Shown: one piece after another, positions 31,130-41,021 of the stretch | How the letters are laid out: every line of letters starts with the position of its first letter | Position numbering within the stretch: position 1 is the first letter of the stretch | Source of the DNA: a bacterium A37T11 | GTDB lineage: Bacteria > Bacteroidota > Bacteroidia > Sphingobacteriales > Sphingobacteriaceae | Assembly (NCBI GenBank): GCA_900109895.1 | Contig: FOBR01000001.1 | Span: forward strand, 62,001 to 126,000 | Length of the DNA: 64,000 nt | Direction of reading: 5' to 3' | Made by a program: the position numbers and the translations under genes | Notes under the pieces: model-generated | What the model was told of the DNA's origin: nothing | Seen by the model: the letters and a program-made list of their open reading frames with translations, nothing else | The model's database searches: none

Positions 31130-32922
31130 TACTTCGTATGTTTTATAATCACCATCCTTGCACGTTGTTCAGCGGGCACGTCGTTACCAGTACGCCCCAC
31201 CAACGCAACCGAATAAACGCCGGGTTCGCCAGTAGGAAGGCCACGGCCCACTTTTAGGTAGAGCTGTGGATTTGCAATAAAATTAAAACTACTCAATGAA
31301 GGGATGTCATCGGCCCAAATTCCGGGTTTGATCCCTGGCTTCGATCGGAATGCCTGCAAATCAAATAATACCCGATAGTCCAGTCGCCATCGTACATAGG
31401 GCAGTTCGGTCACCGGCTCCGCAAACCCAAGGTTGTACATCGCATTATCAGCATGCATCTCATACGAGTTATTTGCATACAGCTGCATATAGTTCCGCAT
31501 ATCCTGTCCATTATCAATACTAACACTGACGAAGGGCATATCCGGACAGAAGTTCAGGAACCTCGTAGCGAAAACCGTGGTATTCTCATAACGGTTGAAG
31601 GCGCCATCATCTGTAAAACGATTGAAGTAAAAGTCACCGCTAAGATCATTGAAAACGACCTTGAGCTGAGGTTGTCCCCCTTCATCAGGGTATAGCCATA
31701 CCGAATGATTCTGAGACGTTAGCATTTCCTGCTGCACCGTTGCAATAACAGCCCCACGGTTATTTAGCGCTTCTATGGTGTAGCCCCCCTCTTCTATGGC
31801 CACGTAATCTGAAGCTTGTCCAAACGCCAGCCCGCTAAATACTTTCCCGACCGAACCGGCAGCCAACCGAAAAGACACGTCAGCGCCCGGAAAAGCATTC
31901 ACTGCCTGGACACGCCCCAACGATTGCGGCGGGTTTTCACGGTCTTCAATGATTTTAAATTGATTTTGATAGGCATAGACATTCGATCCTGGGGCGATGG
32001 GGTAAGCAAACGGGAATGGTGCGACCGCAATGGTATATACCCCTCCCGCTTTGAAGGTCATCACAGGCGCGTACGTAATGCCAGTAACGTTGGTGGTTTT
32101 TGGCTCGGTCATCCGGGAAGTGGTTGGATCGAAAACATTAGAACGGATGAGCCTTTCATTGACGCCGTGCACGGCAGCGGAAAACTGGCGGCCGTCTGAG
32201 GTAAGCACCCTGAATTGGTAGGTACCATACGGAACATCCACATATTCAGAAACACGCTGTGAAATGCTTACATCTGTGGTTTTTGGACTAACGGGGGTAC
32301 CGTCAGCATACGTGAGGGTCACGGAACCTGCCAGGTCTTCCATGGGCCCATTCGGGCTGGGCAGGTCCGGATGCAACCCGGGTAAGTGCTTGCAAAGATT
32401 GACAATCCGGATTTTAAACCGGTCGGCTATTTTGGGAGGGGTTTCATCGCGGGGTACCGGAACAGCCCATGGCTGTCCGTCGCCCCCCGGCCATACAGTG
32501 TAATAATCCATCTGGCCATCTGCTGTATTTGCCGTAAATGCCACCGGATCGGAAGGAGGGACAATGTAAGCAGCCGGCGAATAAAGATCTGATAATTTTA
32601 GATCTAATTTTCCACGATCGTCAAATAAGGGTTGTTGAATGCGCCAAACGGTACCCAGCAAACCGTCTTCCTGAAAATAGGTTGTTTGGACACCAGCTGT
32701 CCCCGCCGTCAATGTATCCCCATTCGCCACGACACGGCTGTAGTCTGCCAAATTCACCACCCTCACTTCTGACAGTCCGTAGGCAGGGGGGGAATTATCG
32801 ACATGAAAGTCAATTTTGTCCTTATCACAGGAAAAAAACAGTCCCATCACCGGGGCAAGGAGCCCGGATAAGACAGAAAAACGAAAAAGCTGCCGTCGCG
32901 TTGCTGATATGTTACATCCCAT
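31129..32922 (-). CDS. DUF4397 lipoprotein 'E', module copy A
   Basis: 597 residues; signal MGCNISATRRQLFRFSVLSG with Arg-Arg near the start and lipobox LFFSCDKD. At least three DUF4397-type repeats: SEVRVVNLADYSRVVANGDT, FKIRIVNLCKHLPGLHPDLP, GRVQAVNAFPGADVSFRLAA, then FATRFLNFCPDMPFVSVSID. The tail ends in VGRTGNDVPAEQRARMVIIK. DUF4397 is an immunoglobulin-like fold often on surface proteins. Lies 2 bases after the TonB receptor. Copy B equivalent 43544-45382. Confidence 0.8.
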   Translation of the reverse strand: MGCNISATRRQLFRFSVLSGLLAPVMGLFFSCDKDKIDFHVDNSPPAYGLSEVRVVNLADYSRVVANGDTLTAGTAGVQTTYFQEDGLLGTVWRIQQPLFDDRGKLDLKLSDLYSPAAYIVPPSDPVAFTANTADGQMDYYTVWPGGDGQPWAVPVPRDETPPKIADRFKIRIVNLCKHLPGLHPDLPSPNGPMEDLAGSVTLTYADGTPVSPKTTDVSISQRVSEYVDVPYGTYQFRVLTSDGRQFSAAVHGVNERLIRSNVFDPTTSRMTEPKTTNVTGITYAPVMTFKAGGVYTIAVAPFPFAYPIAPGSNVYAYQNQFKIIEDRENPPQSLGRVQAVNAFPGADVSFRLAAGSVGKVFSGLAFGQASDYVAIEEGGYTIEALNNRGAVIATVQQEMLTSQNHSVWLYPDEGGQPQLKVVFNDLSGDFYFNRFTDDGAFNRYENTTVFATRFLNFCPDMPFVSVSIDNGQDMRNYMQLYANNSYEMHADNAMYNLGFAEPVTELPYVRWRLDYRVLFDLQAFRSKPGIKPGIWADDIPSLSSFNFIANPQLYLKVGRGLPTGEPGVYSVALVGRTGNDVPAEQRARMVIIKHTK

Positions 32923-32924
32923 GT

Positions 32925-35900
32925 TTAAAACACATTATACGTAAAGCCTACCATAAGTTCCATACCCCGCTTATAGCTGCGCTGTATATATTCCTTACCA
33001 TACCACTTACCTCCGGTTTCTGGATTGGCATACACCGTTTTGATTGCCGGATCTAATAAATTTTTCACAAAGCCTTTAAACACCAACCTTTTTAATATTC
33101 GTTGGCTCCATACAACGTCTAACATGGGTACCGGACGGCTGTACAAATCCGGTTCACCCAAAAGATTGATTTGAACAAGCCGCTCACCTACCATGTTAAA
33201 CGTTGCCGTAAAATCACTGCCCCAAGCTTTGTTAGCATAATTGAGCCATGCGTTGATACTATAAGGGGCCTGTTCAAAAAGCGGACTGGTAGTTGGCGTA
33301 TTGCGGTCGAGCGTCATGTTGGCAAGGTAACGGGAATTGCTTTTCTTGATATCGCTTTGGGCAATGAGCAGATTTGAACCGAGAAAGCAATTCCGTAATG
33401 GATCCCACAAAGCCCCCAATTCCTTCACAAATTCAAACTCCATTCCCCACACTTTGCCAATATTCGGTTCGTTGGTGAACTGTATCGTCGGAAATTCAGG
33501 ATATGTAGCGGCAAGCCCTTGTGTACGGAGACTAAACGTTTTCACCAACTGATTTTTAATACGCTTTCCGAATGCAGATACGGCCAGCACTTCGCCGGCC
33601 GTCGGAAACCACTCCCACCTAAAATCCAGATTCTGGGCCGTCTGGTTTTTCAATGCGGGATTACCTACTACCAAAGCCATCTGAAAAGCATCGTATTCAA
33701 ACACGTTCGTGACCTCCCGCAACTCAGGCCGTGCCAATGTGGTGTTATAGGCGGCACGTACATTCATATCCTCTTTTAGGCTATACGTCAAGTTTACCGA
33801 ATAAAAAGGCTTATATCCGGTGTGATATAGCGAATTAGGTTCGATCAGCAGCAAAGGCAGCCTGCTTCCGTCAGCCGTGGCTGTTGTAAGCGATGGATCA
33901 AGATACACATCGGCTGTATCGACTACCGAACGCAGATCAGTCGATTCAAAACGCACACCGCCCATGACACGCCATTGTTTGGCAGGCCTTACATCGAGCA
34001 TAGCGTATAATGCCTTGGTTTCATAGCTTCCGCGGTAATTATTGGGTGATTTCTGGATGTTATACAAAAAGCCGCCGCCCTGCATACTGCCTTCGCCATT
34101 TGCCCCTGACTCGTCAAGCTTGATCCCCACGACCTCACTGCTCACTAAGCGGTCCAAATCCCCGTACACATCATACAACGGGATCGATTTCAGGTCCGAG
34201 AAATTGGACCCGGGTAAAAAAAGTTGATTTTCAGTATAGGTCCTTCTCCGGAACAGATAGTTGCCCCCCATTTTGACTTCCTGCCGGCTGCCAAGCCATG
34301 GGAACGGAAAGCTGAGATCTGCTTTGTAGTTATAGTTTTTCTCCTCGAGATGTCGCCACCGTCTTCCATTTGGCTCAGCCTGGATAACGCCGTAGGGACC
34401 ATAACCGTTCACATAGCCGGATGTAAGTGCATACAGATGCTCTGAATGTACGCGCTCGGTTGTGTACCACTCGTCTTCGTCGTGTTGATTGGTTACCCGA
34501 GGGCGGGTGTACCATTCCCAATCCGGATCCCCCGGAACGAAGTCTACCAATGAAGCAAACCGATAATCCGGATCGTTGTGGGTAGACCTTGAGGATGCAC
34601 CGCTGTAACTCAGCTGCGGCGAATAATCTCCCGGCAGGAAACGATGCTCACCCTGCAAATTAAAAGTATACAGGGTCCGATACGTTTGTTTTAGGGAATA
34701 TACGCGGCTGTAAACATTTCCAGGTAGCCCCGAATATTCATAAGCCCCGTCCATGCTGCTCGCCGTATTCTCTCCGCCCCAGCTCCCCATAAATTGGCCA
34801 CCTATTTGGTGAAGCGGGGAAAACCGATAGGCTAAACCGGCCAGTACACCATAGTTAAGTGTTTCGTTGCCGGTATTTTCTTTGTAGGTTTGATATTTCC
34901 CTAAGTTCAGGTTGTTGGGCGTAATATAATTGGGTATGTTACGCCAACTGTAAACATCCGGATTACCTGTTACAACTCCATGATATACGCTCCATTGCGT
35001 CAATTCACCCTGATAAATATCGGTAGTACGACGGTAGTAATTTCCGCTGAGGATGACACCTAACTTATGCTGCTTAAAAACCGGGTAACTATTACCAAAG
35101 GTCACAGAATACATTTGGTTGGGTGAGGCGCTCTTGTAACGGGTGGTGAGGGTTTGGTCGAAGCCCTGCATTATACCGTTTATCCTAACCACCTCCTGCC
35201 GGCTTTCCGGACTAAAGTTGCTACTTGCTGCCAGCTGCTGAATGGAGCTGAGGCCATTAGGGTATTGGGCGGAAAGTGCCAGGAAATCTTCGCTAAGGTT
35301 TTTATCGTTGATCCTGGTACCCCAAAAGCCCATTCCGTCGTTCAGGAATCCGTTGTATTCCCCCCCAAGGCCTACATTCGAATTAAATCCACTCTCTGCG
35401 ACAACTTCAAAGATCAGCGTATCTGGTACGGATTTTGTTTTAAGCTCTACAATCCCTGCGGCTGCATCGGCCGGTTTATCGGGTGTAAACGTTTTGTAAA
35501 CCGTAATGTTGTCCAACAATGTGGCAGGTACAAGGTCGAGCGGGATCGCACTGCGGTCGGGATTGGAGGATGCCAGCCGAACGCCGTTGAGCTGGCCGAT
35601 GACGCTACGGTCACCCAGTCCACGGATAGCCACATATTTATCGTCTGTAACCGTTACTCCCACTACCCGCTGCAGGGCTTGGGTAGTGGTGATACTTGCA
35701 GTACGTTCAATTTGCTGGGCAGAGATGCCATCCTGAACGATTCCAGCGCGGCGTCTTTCGTCCAGAACAGCTATTTCCGTATTGACCCGCTTGCTTACGT
35801 TGATTGACACTTCATCCAGCATGGTCGATATGGGCTTTAGTGTTACGACCATCCCCTTTTTAGCCTCCGTCTCCAAAAGCTGGTATCCCAAGTGGCTAAA

Positions 35901-36155
35901 CGTCAATAGTGAACCGGTTTGCGGCACAACGATGGAGAAATTACCAAATTTATCACTGGTCACAGAAAGGGAAGTACCTTTTAGTATCACGGACACACCC
36001 GCCAGCGGACGTTTACCGCTTTCATCATACACCTTCCCTGTGGCCGTGTATTGCTGAAAAGCGCTAACCGGCTTCACCAGGGCGTAAAATAGGCACATGC
36101 ATAGTAACAACCTAGACAGCGGTATTCCGGCAAACGAATTGAAGTAGCTGCCCAT
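32925..36155 (-). CDS. TonB-dependent receptor, module copy A
   Basis: 1076 residues from the ATG at 36155, 4 bases past the start of the IPT gene's stop codon; the longer frame to 36290 lies inside that gene and is rejected. Signal peptide ends VKPVSAFQQ; a carboxypeptidase-like regulatory domain (about 25-105: GKRPLAGVSVILKGTSLSVT); plug (about 120-270) with VLDERRRAGIVQDGISAQQI, ERTASITTTQALQRVVGVTV, IRGLGDRSVIGQLNGVRLAS, YKTFTPDKPADAAAGIVELK; then a barrel ending MVGFTYNVF. This is the RGL..-type receptor without SusD. Nearly the same plug as copy B. Confidence 0.87.
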   Translation of the reverse strand: MGSYFNSFAGIPLSRLLLCMCLFYALVKPVSAFQQYTATGKVYDESGKRPLAGVSVILKGTSLSVTSDKFGNFSIVVPQTGSLLTFSHLGYQLLETEAKKGMVVTLKPISTMLDEVSINVSKRVNTEIAVLDERRRAGIVQDGISAQQIERTASITTTQALQRVVGVTVTDDKYVAIRGLGDRSVIGQLNGVRLASSNPDRSAIPLDLVPATLLDNITVYKTFTPDKPADAAAGIVELKTKSVPDTLIFEVVAESGFNSNVGLGGEYNGFLNDGMGFWGTRINDKNLSEDFLALSAQYPNGLSSIQQLAASSNFSPESRQEVVRINGIMQGFDQTLTTRYKSASPNQMYSVTFGNSYPVFKQHKLGVILSGNYYRRTTDIYQGELTQWSVYHGVVTGNPDVYSWRNIPNYITPNNLNLGKYQTYKENTGNETLNYGVLAGLAYRFSPLHQIGGQFMGSWGGENTASSMDGAYEYSGLPGNVYSRVYSLKQTYRTLYTFNLQGEHRFLPGDYSPQLSYSGASSRSTHNDPDYRFASLVDFVPGDPDWEWYTRPRVTNQHDEDEWYTTERVHSEHLYALTSGYVNGYGPYGVIQAEPNGRRWRHLEEKNYNYKADLSFPFPWLGSRQEVKMGGNYLFRRRTYTENQLFLPGSNFSDLKSIPLYDVYGDLDRLVSSEVVGIKLDESGANGEGSMQGGGFLYNIQKSPNNYRGSYETKALYAMLDVRPAKQWRVMGGVRFESTDLRSVVDTADVYLDPSLTTATADGSRLPLLLIEPNSLYHTGYKPFYSVNLTYSLKEDMNVRAAYNTTLARPELREVTNVFEYDAFQMALVVGNPALKNQTAQNLDFRWEWFPTAGEVLAVSAFGKRIKNQLVKTFSLRTQGLAATYPEFPTIQFTNEPNIGKVWGMEFEFVKELGALWDPLRNCFLGSNLLIAQSDIKKSNSRYLANMTLDRNTPTTSPLFEQAPYSINAWLNYANKAWGSDFTATFNMVGERLVQINLLGEPDLYSRPVPMLDVVWSQRILKRLVFKGFVKNLLDPAIKTVYANPETGGKWYGKEYIQRSYKRGMELMVGFTYNVF

Positions 36156-36159
36156 CCTT

Positions 36160-38457
36160 TTATCGCAATAAGATCTTTCGTATGGCATTGTTACCGCAGT
36201 CAAGTATATATACAGTGTTTCCATCAGATGATAGGACAAAATCCCACATGCCGCTACTGAACTTCGCTGTGCGGAAATCTCCGTCTTCAAAACCTTCGGC
36301 AGCTTTCATAATGGTTGACACCACAGGGCTCGATTGTTGGAGTGGACCGGCCAACACCGTTTCTGTCAACGATACCTTCCTGAGTGCAAAATTTCCAGCG
36401 TCCAGTGCTAACAAGTTTTGTCCCTGAAGCGCTACACCCCTGATTTGGTTAAACAAGGCATAGTTACCCCCATCGTCCAGATATCCAGCTGAGGTTCCAC
36501 CGGCAAAATTTATGCTTGCCAATCCAAAGGGCACTCCTAATCCTGTACGTTTAAATATTCTGCTGCGGTTACCTGAATTAACAATATCATGTACATCATA
36601 CACATCACCATATCCAGCACTGTTCACCGTAGGGGTAATCGCAGCTCGTACCGTTGACGAACCTGCTGAACCGCCACTCAGCTGGGTAAAGGTTCCGCTG
36701 GAAGGTTTTAACACCACCATGGCGTTGTTATAACCGGGTATATAAATATCTCCGTTGGCGTGGATGGCCGGTTTCCCTATCGGAATTCCCACATTATTGA
36801 CCAGGGTTGTTACCTCACCACCGGGGCTGATGCGCCTTACAGCCTGATTGCGCGCATCGGTCACATAGAGCCGTTGTTGGTCGTCAAACACCAGGCCGGC
36901 GTCGGCACTTAAACGGAACAATGCTGCGTCACCAATACCGTCACGCAAACCTTCCGAACCGGCCTGACTCCCCGCAAATCGGGAAACCTGCCCGCCCGGG
37001 CTAATTTTCATTATACGGTTGTTTTGTATTTCAGTCACATATATATTGCCCGAATTGTCGACGGCGATACTTCCGCCGGAAGGCGAAATCTGCAGGCCGG
37101 ACGCGGGGCCGGCTACCGTCAATACGCCAGCGCGGACAAAATCAACCGGAGAAACAGCCTGCTGGTTATAGGCACTCACCGATATCCGTCCGGTGCTCAG
37201 CGACGCAGGTGCTTTAACAGTGAGGCTGCTTTCAGACGCTGACACCACCTGTGCCGTTATACCATTGAAACTGATAATGTTTTCAGCGGCGTTGTTGCTG
37301 AACCCTGTACCACTAATGACCACCTCTGTACCGGCCATTCCATCTGCGGGTGCGACAGCGGATATCCCAAGGTTCTGATCCCGGAAGTCCGGCCCCTCGA
37401 CAGCCTGGTCATTTACGATCACTTCAATTTTACCGCTGCCGGTATTTCCCGGCAACGTAAGCTTAATTTCGTTAGCGGCTACTGATGCAGGTACAATTTC
37501 TTTTCCGTTGATGCGCACATAGGTTTCCATCGGCTCGGGGCTGAAGGTTTTACCTCGGATGATCATTTCTGTTCCGGCCGGCCCGCTAAGTGGGGTCACA
37601 AAATCAATACTAGGAGGCGGCACCACAATAAACTCAGGGCCAATGATGGGGTCGTTGCCAACCGTCACGATAACCGGGCCAGTTTGTACTGCGTCCGGGG
37701 CCAAAACAACCAAGCGGTCCGCAGCTGCCTCTACAATGCTGGCCGGCTTACCATTAAATGTCACCACGTTTCCGGCCACCAGATCATCGAAACCCTCTCC
37801 CTGTATGGTTACCCGGGTCTTTGCACCACCCGAAAGAGGCTTTACCACACGGACGGCCATGTACGAGAACTGCGGGCCCTCCGCCTCCATATTATCAACC
37901 GTCACGGCAACAGCCCCTACACCCGATCCCGTACGGGGTACCTCTACTACTAATAGCGTGTCGGTGGCATTGACTACTTCGGCATCCGTACCGTTTACCA
38001 TTACCTTCGCAGGTCCCTCCAAACTGCTAAACCCCTCCCCGTGTATAGTCAAATGCGCGCCCACCTGCGCCCTGAAGGGAGAAATTCCCTGCACGCTGAG
38101 CGTTTGATAGGTATAGGGGCCCACATCTATTTTATTACCATCTGTACTAAGGGAGATAGCGCCGGTACTACCGCCCTCCGGCGCACGCACGACCAGTTCG
38201 GTGGACTTTGCCCCCAAAACCTCGGCCGGTGTGCCGCCAAAGGAAACGATATTGGCAGATACGTCTGCACTAAAGCCTTCGCCAAGAATGGTGATGAGTG
38301 TACCCGCCTTGCCGCTATTCGGGTAATAATTTTTGATCTGCAACGATGGCTTCGGTATGGTATCTTCCTTTTTACTGCATTGCACGGCAAGTGTGAAGAG
38401 ATATACCATCACCGATAAATACGCGATAATGTTGATCTTTTTGTGAATTGGTGCCAT
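36160..38457 (-). CDS. IPT/TIG-repeat and NHL-propeller lipoprotein
   Basis: 765 residues; lipobox AVQCSKKE. About five IPT/TIG immunoglobulin-like domains (35-445), each with G-x-x-G-x-x-x-T/V-x-I-x-G-x-G/T-F, for example SGKAGTLITILGEGFSADVS, VGAHLTIHGEGFSS, TRVTIQGEGFDDLV, AGTEMIIRGKTFSP, AGTEVVISGTGFSN. Then an NHL-like beta propeller (450-765): GSIAVDNSGNIYVTEIQNNR, GLVFDDQQRLYVTDARNQAV, DFVLSSDGNTVYILDCGNNA. It joins module copy B to copy A in the operon. IPT genes follow FAS1-a also in copy C, but without a propeller. Surface binding role inferred. Confidence 0.85.
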   Translation of the reverse strand: MAPIHKKINIIAYLSVMVYLFTLAVQCSKKEDTIPKPSLQIKNYYPNSGKAGTLITILGEGFSADVSANIVSFGGTPAEVLGAKSTELVVRAPEGGSTGAISLSTDGNKIDVGPYTYQTLSVQGISPFRAQVGAHLTIHGEGFSSLEGPAKVMVNGTDAEVVNATDTLLVVEVPRTGSGVGAVAVTVDNMEAEGPQFSYMAVRVVKPLSGGAKTRVTIQGEGFDDLVAGNVVTFNGKPASIVEAAADRLVVLAPDAVQTGPVIVTVGNDPIIGPEFIVVPPPSIDFVTPLSGPAGTEMIIRGKTFSPEPMETYVRINGKEIVPASVAANEIKLTLPGNTGSGKIEVIVNDQAVEGPDFRDQNLGISAVAPADGMAGTEVVISGTGFSNNAAENIISFNGITAQVVSASESSLTVKAPASLSTGRISVSAYNQQAVSPVDFVRAGVLTVAGPASGLQISPSGGSIAVDNSGNIYVTEIQNNRIMKISPGGQVSRFAGSQAGSEGLRDGIGDAALFRLSADAGLVFDDQQRLYVTDARNQAVRRISPGGEVTTLVNNVGIPIGKPAIHANGDIYIPGYNNAMVVLKPSSGTFTQLSGGSAGSSTVRAAITPTVNSAGYGDVYDVHDIVNSGNRSRIFKRTGLGVPFGLASINFAGGTSAGYLDDGGNYALFNQIRGVALQGQNLLALDAGNFALRKVSLTETVLAGPLQQSSPVVSTIMKAAEGFEDGDFRTAKFSSGMWDFVLSSDGNTVYILDCGNNAIRKILLR

Positions 38458-38468
38458 ATCTATATTTG

Positions 38469-39563
38469 CTAAAGGGTCTTCCGGAATACACTATTAACCA
38501 TATGCACCACGCCGTTATCAGCCACAATGTCTCGCTGCAACCTATCCGTGCTGATCAAGGCGGTGGTGTTGCTGATATCTATTACGGTGAGTTCACGTAC
38601 GGGATTTGCAATGGGGCCTAAAAAGTTATTATTCAGGAACTTCACAACCTGGAAGGTGATGGTACTTCCATCGAGCATGTGGCCGTATTGAATACCTTTT
38701 ACACCCGTTTCGATAAACCAAAATACCGTTCGGGAAACTTCGCCATCATCAAGCGCCATCGCAAGCGTAAAGTCGTTGACAAAGCGCCTTTCTCGCATGA
38801 CGTGATACCGTACCAGATCGGCCAAGGAACTGGGAGCAACCGCGTCCACCGCCTGAACGGTAGGATAGCCGAATGCGGCCATGGCGGCATTCGAAGGCGC
38901 AAAAACCGTGTAGGGGCCTGGCCCGCTTAACTCATTGGCCAAACCCGACCGTTGCAGGGCGTGCGAAAAGATCGAGACCGTTTCATTGTCTTTGAGAATA
39001 TCCACAACATTGCTGTGCACTGAAGGATTGAGTACCTGGTCTATGACCTGGATCAGGCCATTCGAAGCCTGCAGCGTAGTACTGGTCAACTGCTCGCCGT
39101 TCACCAGCAATAAGGTATCCGCACCACTCATCCAATGGGTTACATAAATAGGCTTCCCGGCCCTGGTCCGGATTTCCTGGTTGAACAAAAATGGCAAGCG
39201 CTTGAGGTCATAATTTCCCTCCAGGATATGGTATTTCAGCAATTCACCAACAGTTGCCGATGCTTCTGTCAGCATATCGGTTGACGTGGCATAGCCAATT
39301 TTAGCAAAAGCCTGATCGGAGGGCACAAGTACCGTAAAGGGGCCATTTTCCAACAATACTTTATCAAGAACCGTCCGGCGTAGTGCCGTATTGAAAATGG
39401 ATAGGTTAAAATTATCGGAGTTATCAGACAATACGTAGCCGATCCGGTTGTAGTCAACCGCTACGAGGTAGTCTTTATCCGGTTCGCACGCAACGAAAGC
39501 GACCGCCGCAAGCAAGCAAACATAATAGTTTCTTACCATACGAAATGTGTGTTTTATCTTCAT
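38469..39563 (-). CDS. FAS1 lipoprotein 'a', module copy B
   Basis: 364 residues; lipobox FVACEPDKD. Two FAS1 domains: LSIFNTALRRTVLDKVLLEN, FTVLVPSDQAFAKIGY, YHILEGNYDLKRLPF, NGLIQVIDQVL, and VSIFSHALQRSGLANELSGP, YTVFAPSNAAMAAFGY, YHVMRERRF, NGVVHMVNSVF. Clearly the paralogue of 26145 and 60685. In the first domain the usual H of the N-G-x-x-H box is Q. 16 bases downstream of FAS1-b. Confidence 0.85.
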   Translation of the reverse strand: MKIKHTFRMVRNYYVCLLAAVAFVACEPDKDYLVAVDYNRIGYVLSDNSDNFNLSIFNTALRRTVLDKVLLENGPFTVLVPSDQAFAKIGYATSTDMLTEASATVGELLKYHILEGNYDLKRLPFLFNQEIRTRAGKPIYVTHWMSGADTLLLVNGEQLTSTTLQASNGLIQVIDQVLNPSVHSNVVDILKDNETVSIFSHALQRSGLANELSGPGPYTVFAPSNAAMAAFGYPTVQAVDAVAPSSLADLVRYHVMRERRFVNDFTLAMALDDGEVSRTVFWFIETGVKGIQYGHMLDGSTITFQVVKFLNNNFLGPIANPVRELTVIDISNTTALISTDRLQRDIVADNGVVHMVNSVFRKTL

Positions 39564-39579
39564 TATCTGTTGCTTTTAA

Positions 39580-41010
39580 CTAATCCATTATAAATCCGGG
39601 TGGCAAAAGCAGGTGATCTACCACATGAACCACACCGGTTAGGGTCGTAATGTCTTTGTCAACGATGGTAGCAGTACCTCCGGCCGCCCCCTTGGGGGAT
39701 AGCCGTATCGGTTCTGCACCTCCGCCCGCGACCTGGAAGGGGATATAATGCACTGCCGTATTTGTCAAGCCGAAGATCACGGTATTGCTCTGAATGTTGG
39801 AATAAGACTGAATGTTGTACACCGCTCGTACATCGAACAACTCCTGGCGCAGGTCATTACTGTATAATACTGGCAATGGCCCCGAAACAAGATAAGCACC
39901 ATCGTAATACAATCCATAAGTAGTCGAATTCCAATTGAGGTAGTCATACCTGATAAGGTAGGGATTGAGAGATCCATACCCGCCATACCGAAGACCCCAT
40001 TGATGGTGATAGTCCAGCAATGAATCCGTTGCAAATTCTCCAATTACCCGATAAAACCCATTATTAGACATAGGAACAAACCATTCGACCTTCGGCAAGC
40101 CACGCCGTTCATTGAATGAAATGAGGTCTTGTAGGCTTTGGAAGCCTGCCTGGTAAAAAGCGTCGTCTGTTGGAATGAAAAAAGTATTGAGGTTGCTCAC
40201 CACCGGTTTATTATGCCCATAGGCATTCCACGGCCAGAGCCCATAACCTACCCTTTCCTGAAATTGGGCATACATCTGGCCTTGTTCGGGGTGGTAGCCA
40301 TTTGCTTGTGTAAAAATAGCATCGTACAACGAGTCCGTATATTCAGTAATTCCCACGTATAGGCTAAACCTGGAATCGTGCTTCAAAAACTCCCAGGCGG
40401 TCATTTTCGGAGCCTTTACGATTCCATCAAGGGGCCAGATGTAGCCATCTGCCGTCAACACGGGTGCGCCGTGCGTAAATTCAAGGCCATTTATGAGCAG
40501 GTGATCACCGGACAAGGCGATCATCGCCTGAAAACGGTAGGTGTCAAACCCTTCCCCATCTAGTAAGCTATGATACCCATAGTCCAGGCCGGGATATTCC
40601 AGCAAACCGACCGCTTGGTAACTTTCGTTGCGCAGGGCCAATACTTCTTTGGTGATCCGTCCGTAAAAAACGTGCGCCATTAATACCGTATCCAGCGTCT
40701 CGGCAGTGGCAGAGGCAATTGATTCAGCACTCCAGCCCGCTTCTTTCATGGCGGCATCGCCGGGAGCCAATACCGTATATTTTTCCTGGGTAGAAAGCCG
40801 GGCCGGGAGGTGGCTGCGCTGCCAGGCTGCATAGAACAAACTATTGCCTGATGCCTCCAGCGCCTCAGTCAACGTAGTATTTGGCACTTCTTCTGTATAA
40901 GGGAGTGCGTCGCCCACAACCGGTGGCATGTACTCCTTTTTGGTGCATGCCATGATAGCCGATACCAGCAGCACCATATACGGCATACATCTCTTCTTAA
41001 TAGCGTTCAT
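39580..41010 (-). CDS. FAS1 lipoprotein 'b', module copy B
   Basis: 476 residues; lipobox IMACTKKE. Layout as in copy A: NSLFYAAWQRSHLPARLSTQ, YTVLAPGDAAMKEAGW, a linker with YRFQAMIALSGDHLLINGLE, then WEFLKHDSRFSLYVGITEYT, LNTFFIPTDDAFYQAGFQSL, DSLLDYHHQWGLRYGGYGSL and the closing LTGVVHVVDHLLLPPGF. Slightly longer than copy A through Gly/Tyr-rich loops. Confidence 0.82.
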   Translation of the reverse strand: MNAIKKRCMPYMVLLVSAIMACTKKEYMPPVVGDALPYTEEVPNTTLTEALEASGNSLFYAAWQRSHLPARLSTQEKYTVLAPGDAAMKEAGWSAESIASATAETLDTVLMAHVFYGRITKEVLALRNESYQAVGLLEYPGLDYGYHSLLDGEGFDTYRFQAMIALSGDHLLINGLEFTHGAPVLTADGYIWPLDGIVKAPKMTAWEFLKHDSRFSLYVGITEYTDSLYDAIFTQANGYHPEQGQMYAQFQERVGYGLWPWNAYGHNKPVVSNLNTFFIPTDDAFYQAGFQSLQDLISFNERRGLPKVEWFVPMSNNGFYRVIGEFATDSLLDYHHQWGLRYGGYGSLNPYLIRYDYLNWNSTTYGLYYDGAYLVSGPLPVLYSNDLRQELFDVRAVYNIQSYSNIQSNTVIFGLTNTAVHYIPFQVAGGGAEPIRLSPKGAAGGTATIVDKDITTLTGVVHVVDHLLLPPGFIMD

Positions 41011-41021
41011 ATCATTATAAG

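Noticed and set aside
36156..36290. Longer N-terminus of the copy A TonB receptor
   Set aside because: The extension lies inside the IPT gene, lacks a signal peptide and carries scattered Met; the ATG at 36155 precedes a clear signal peptide.
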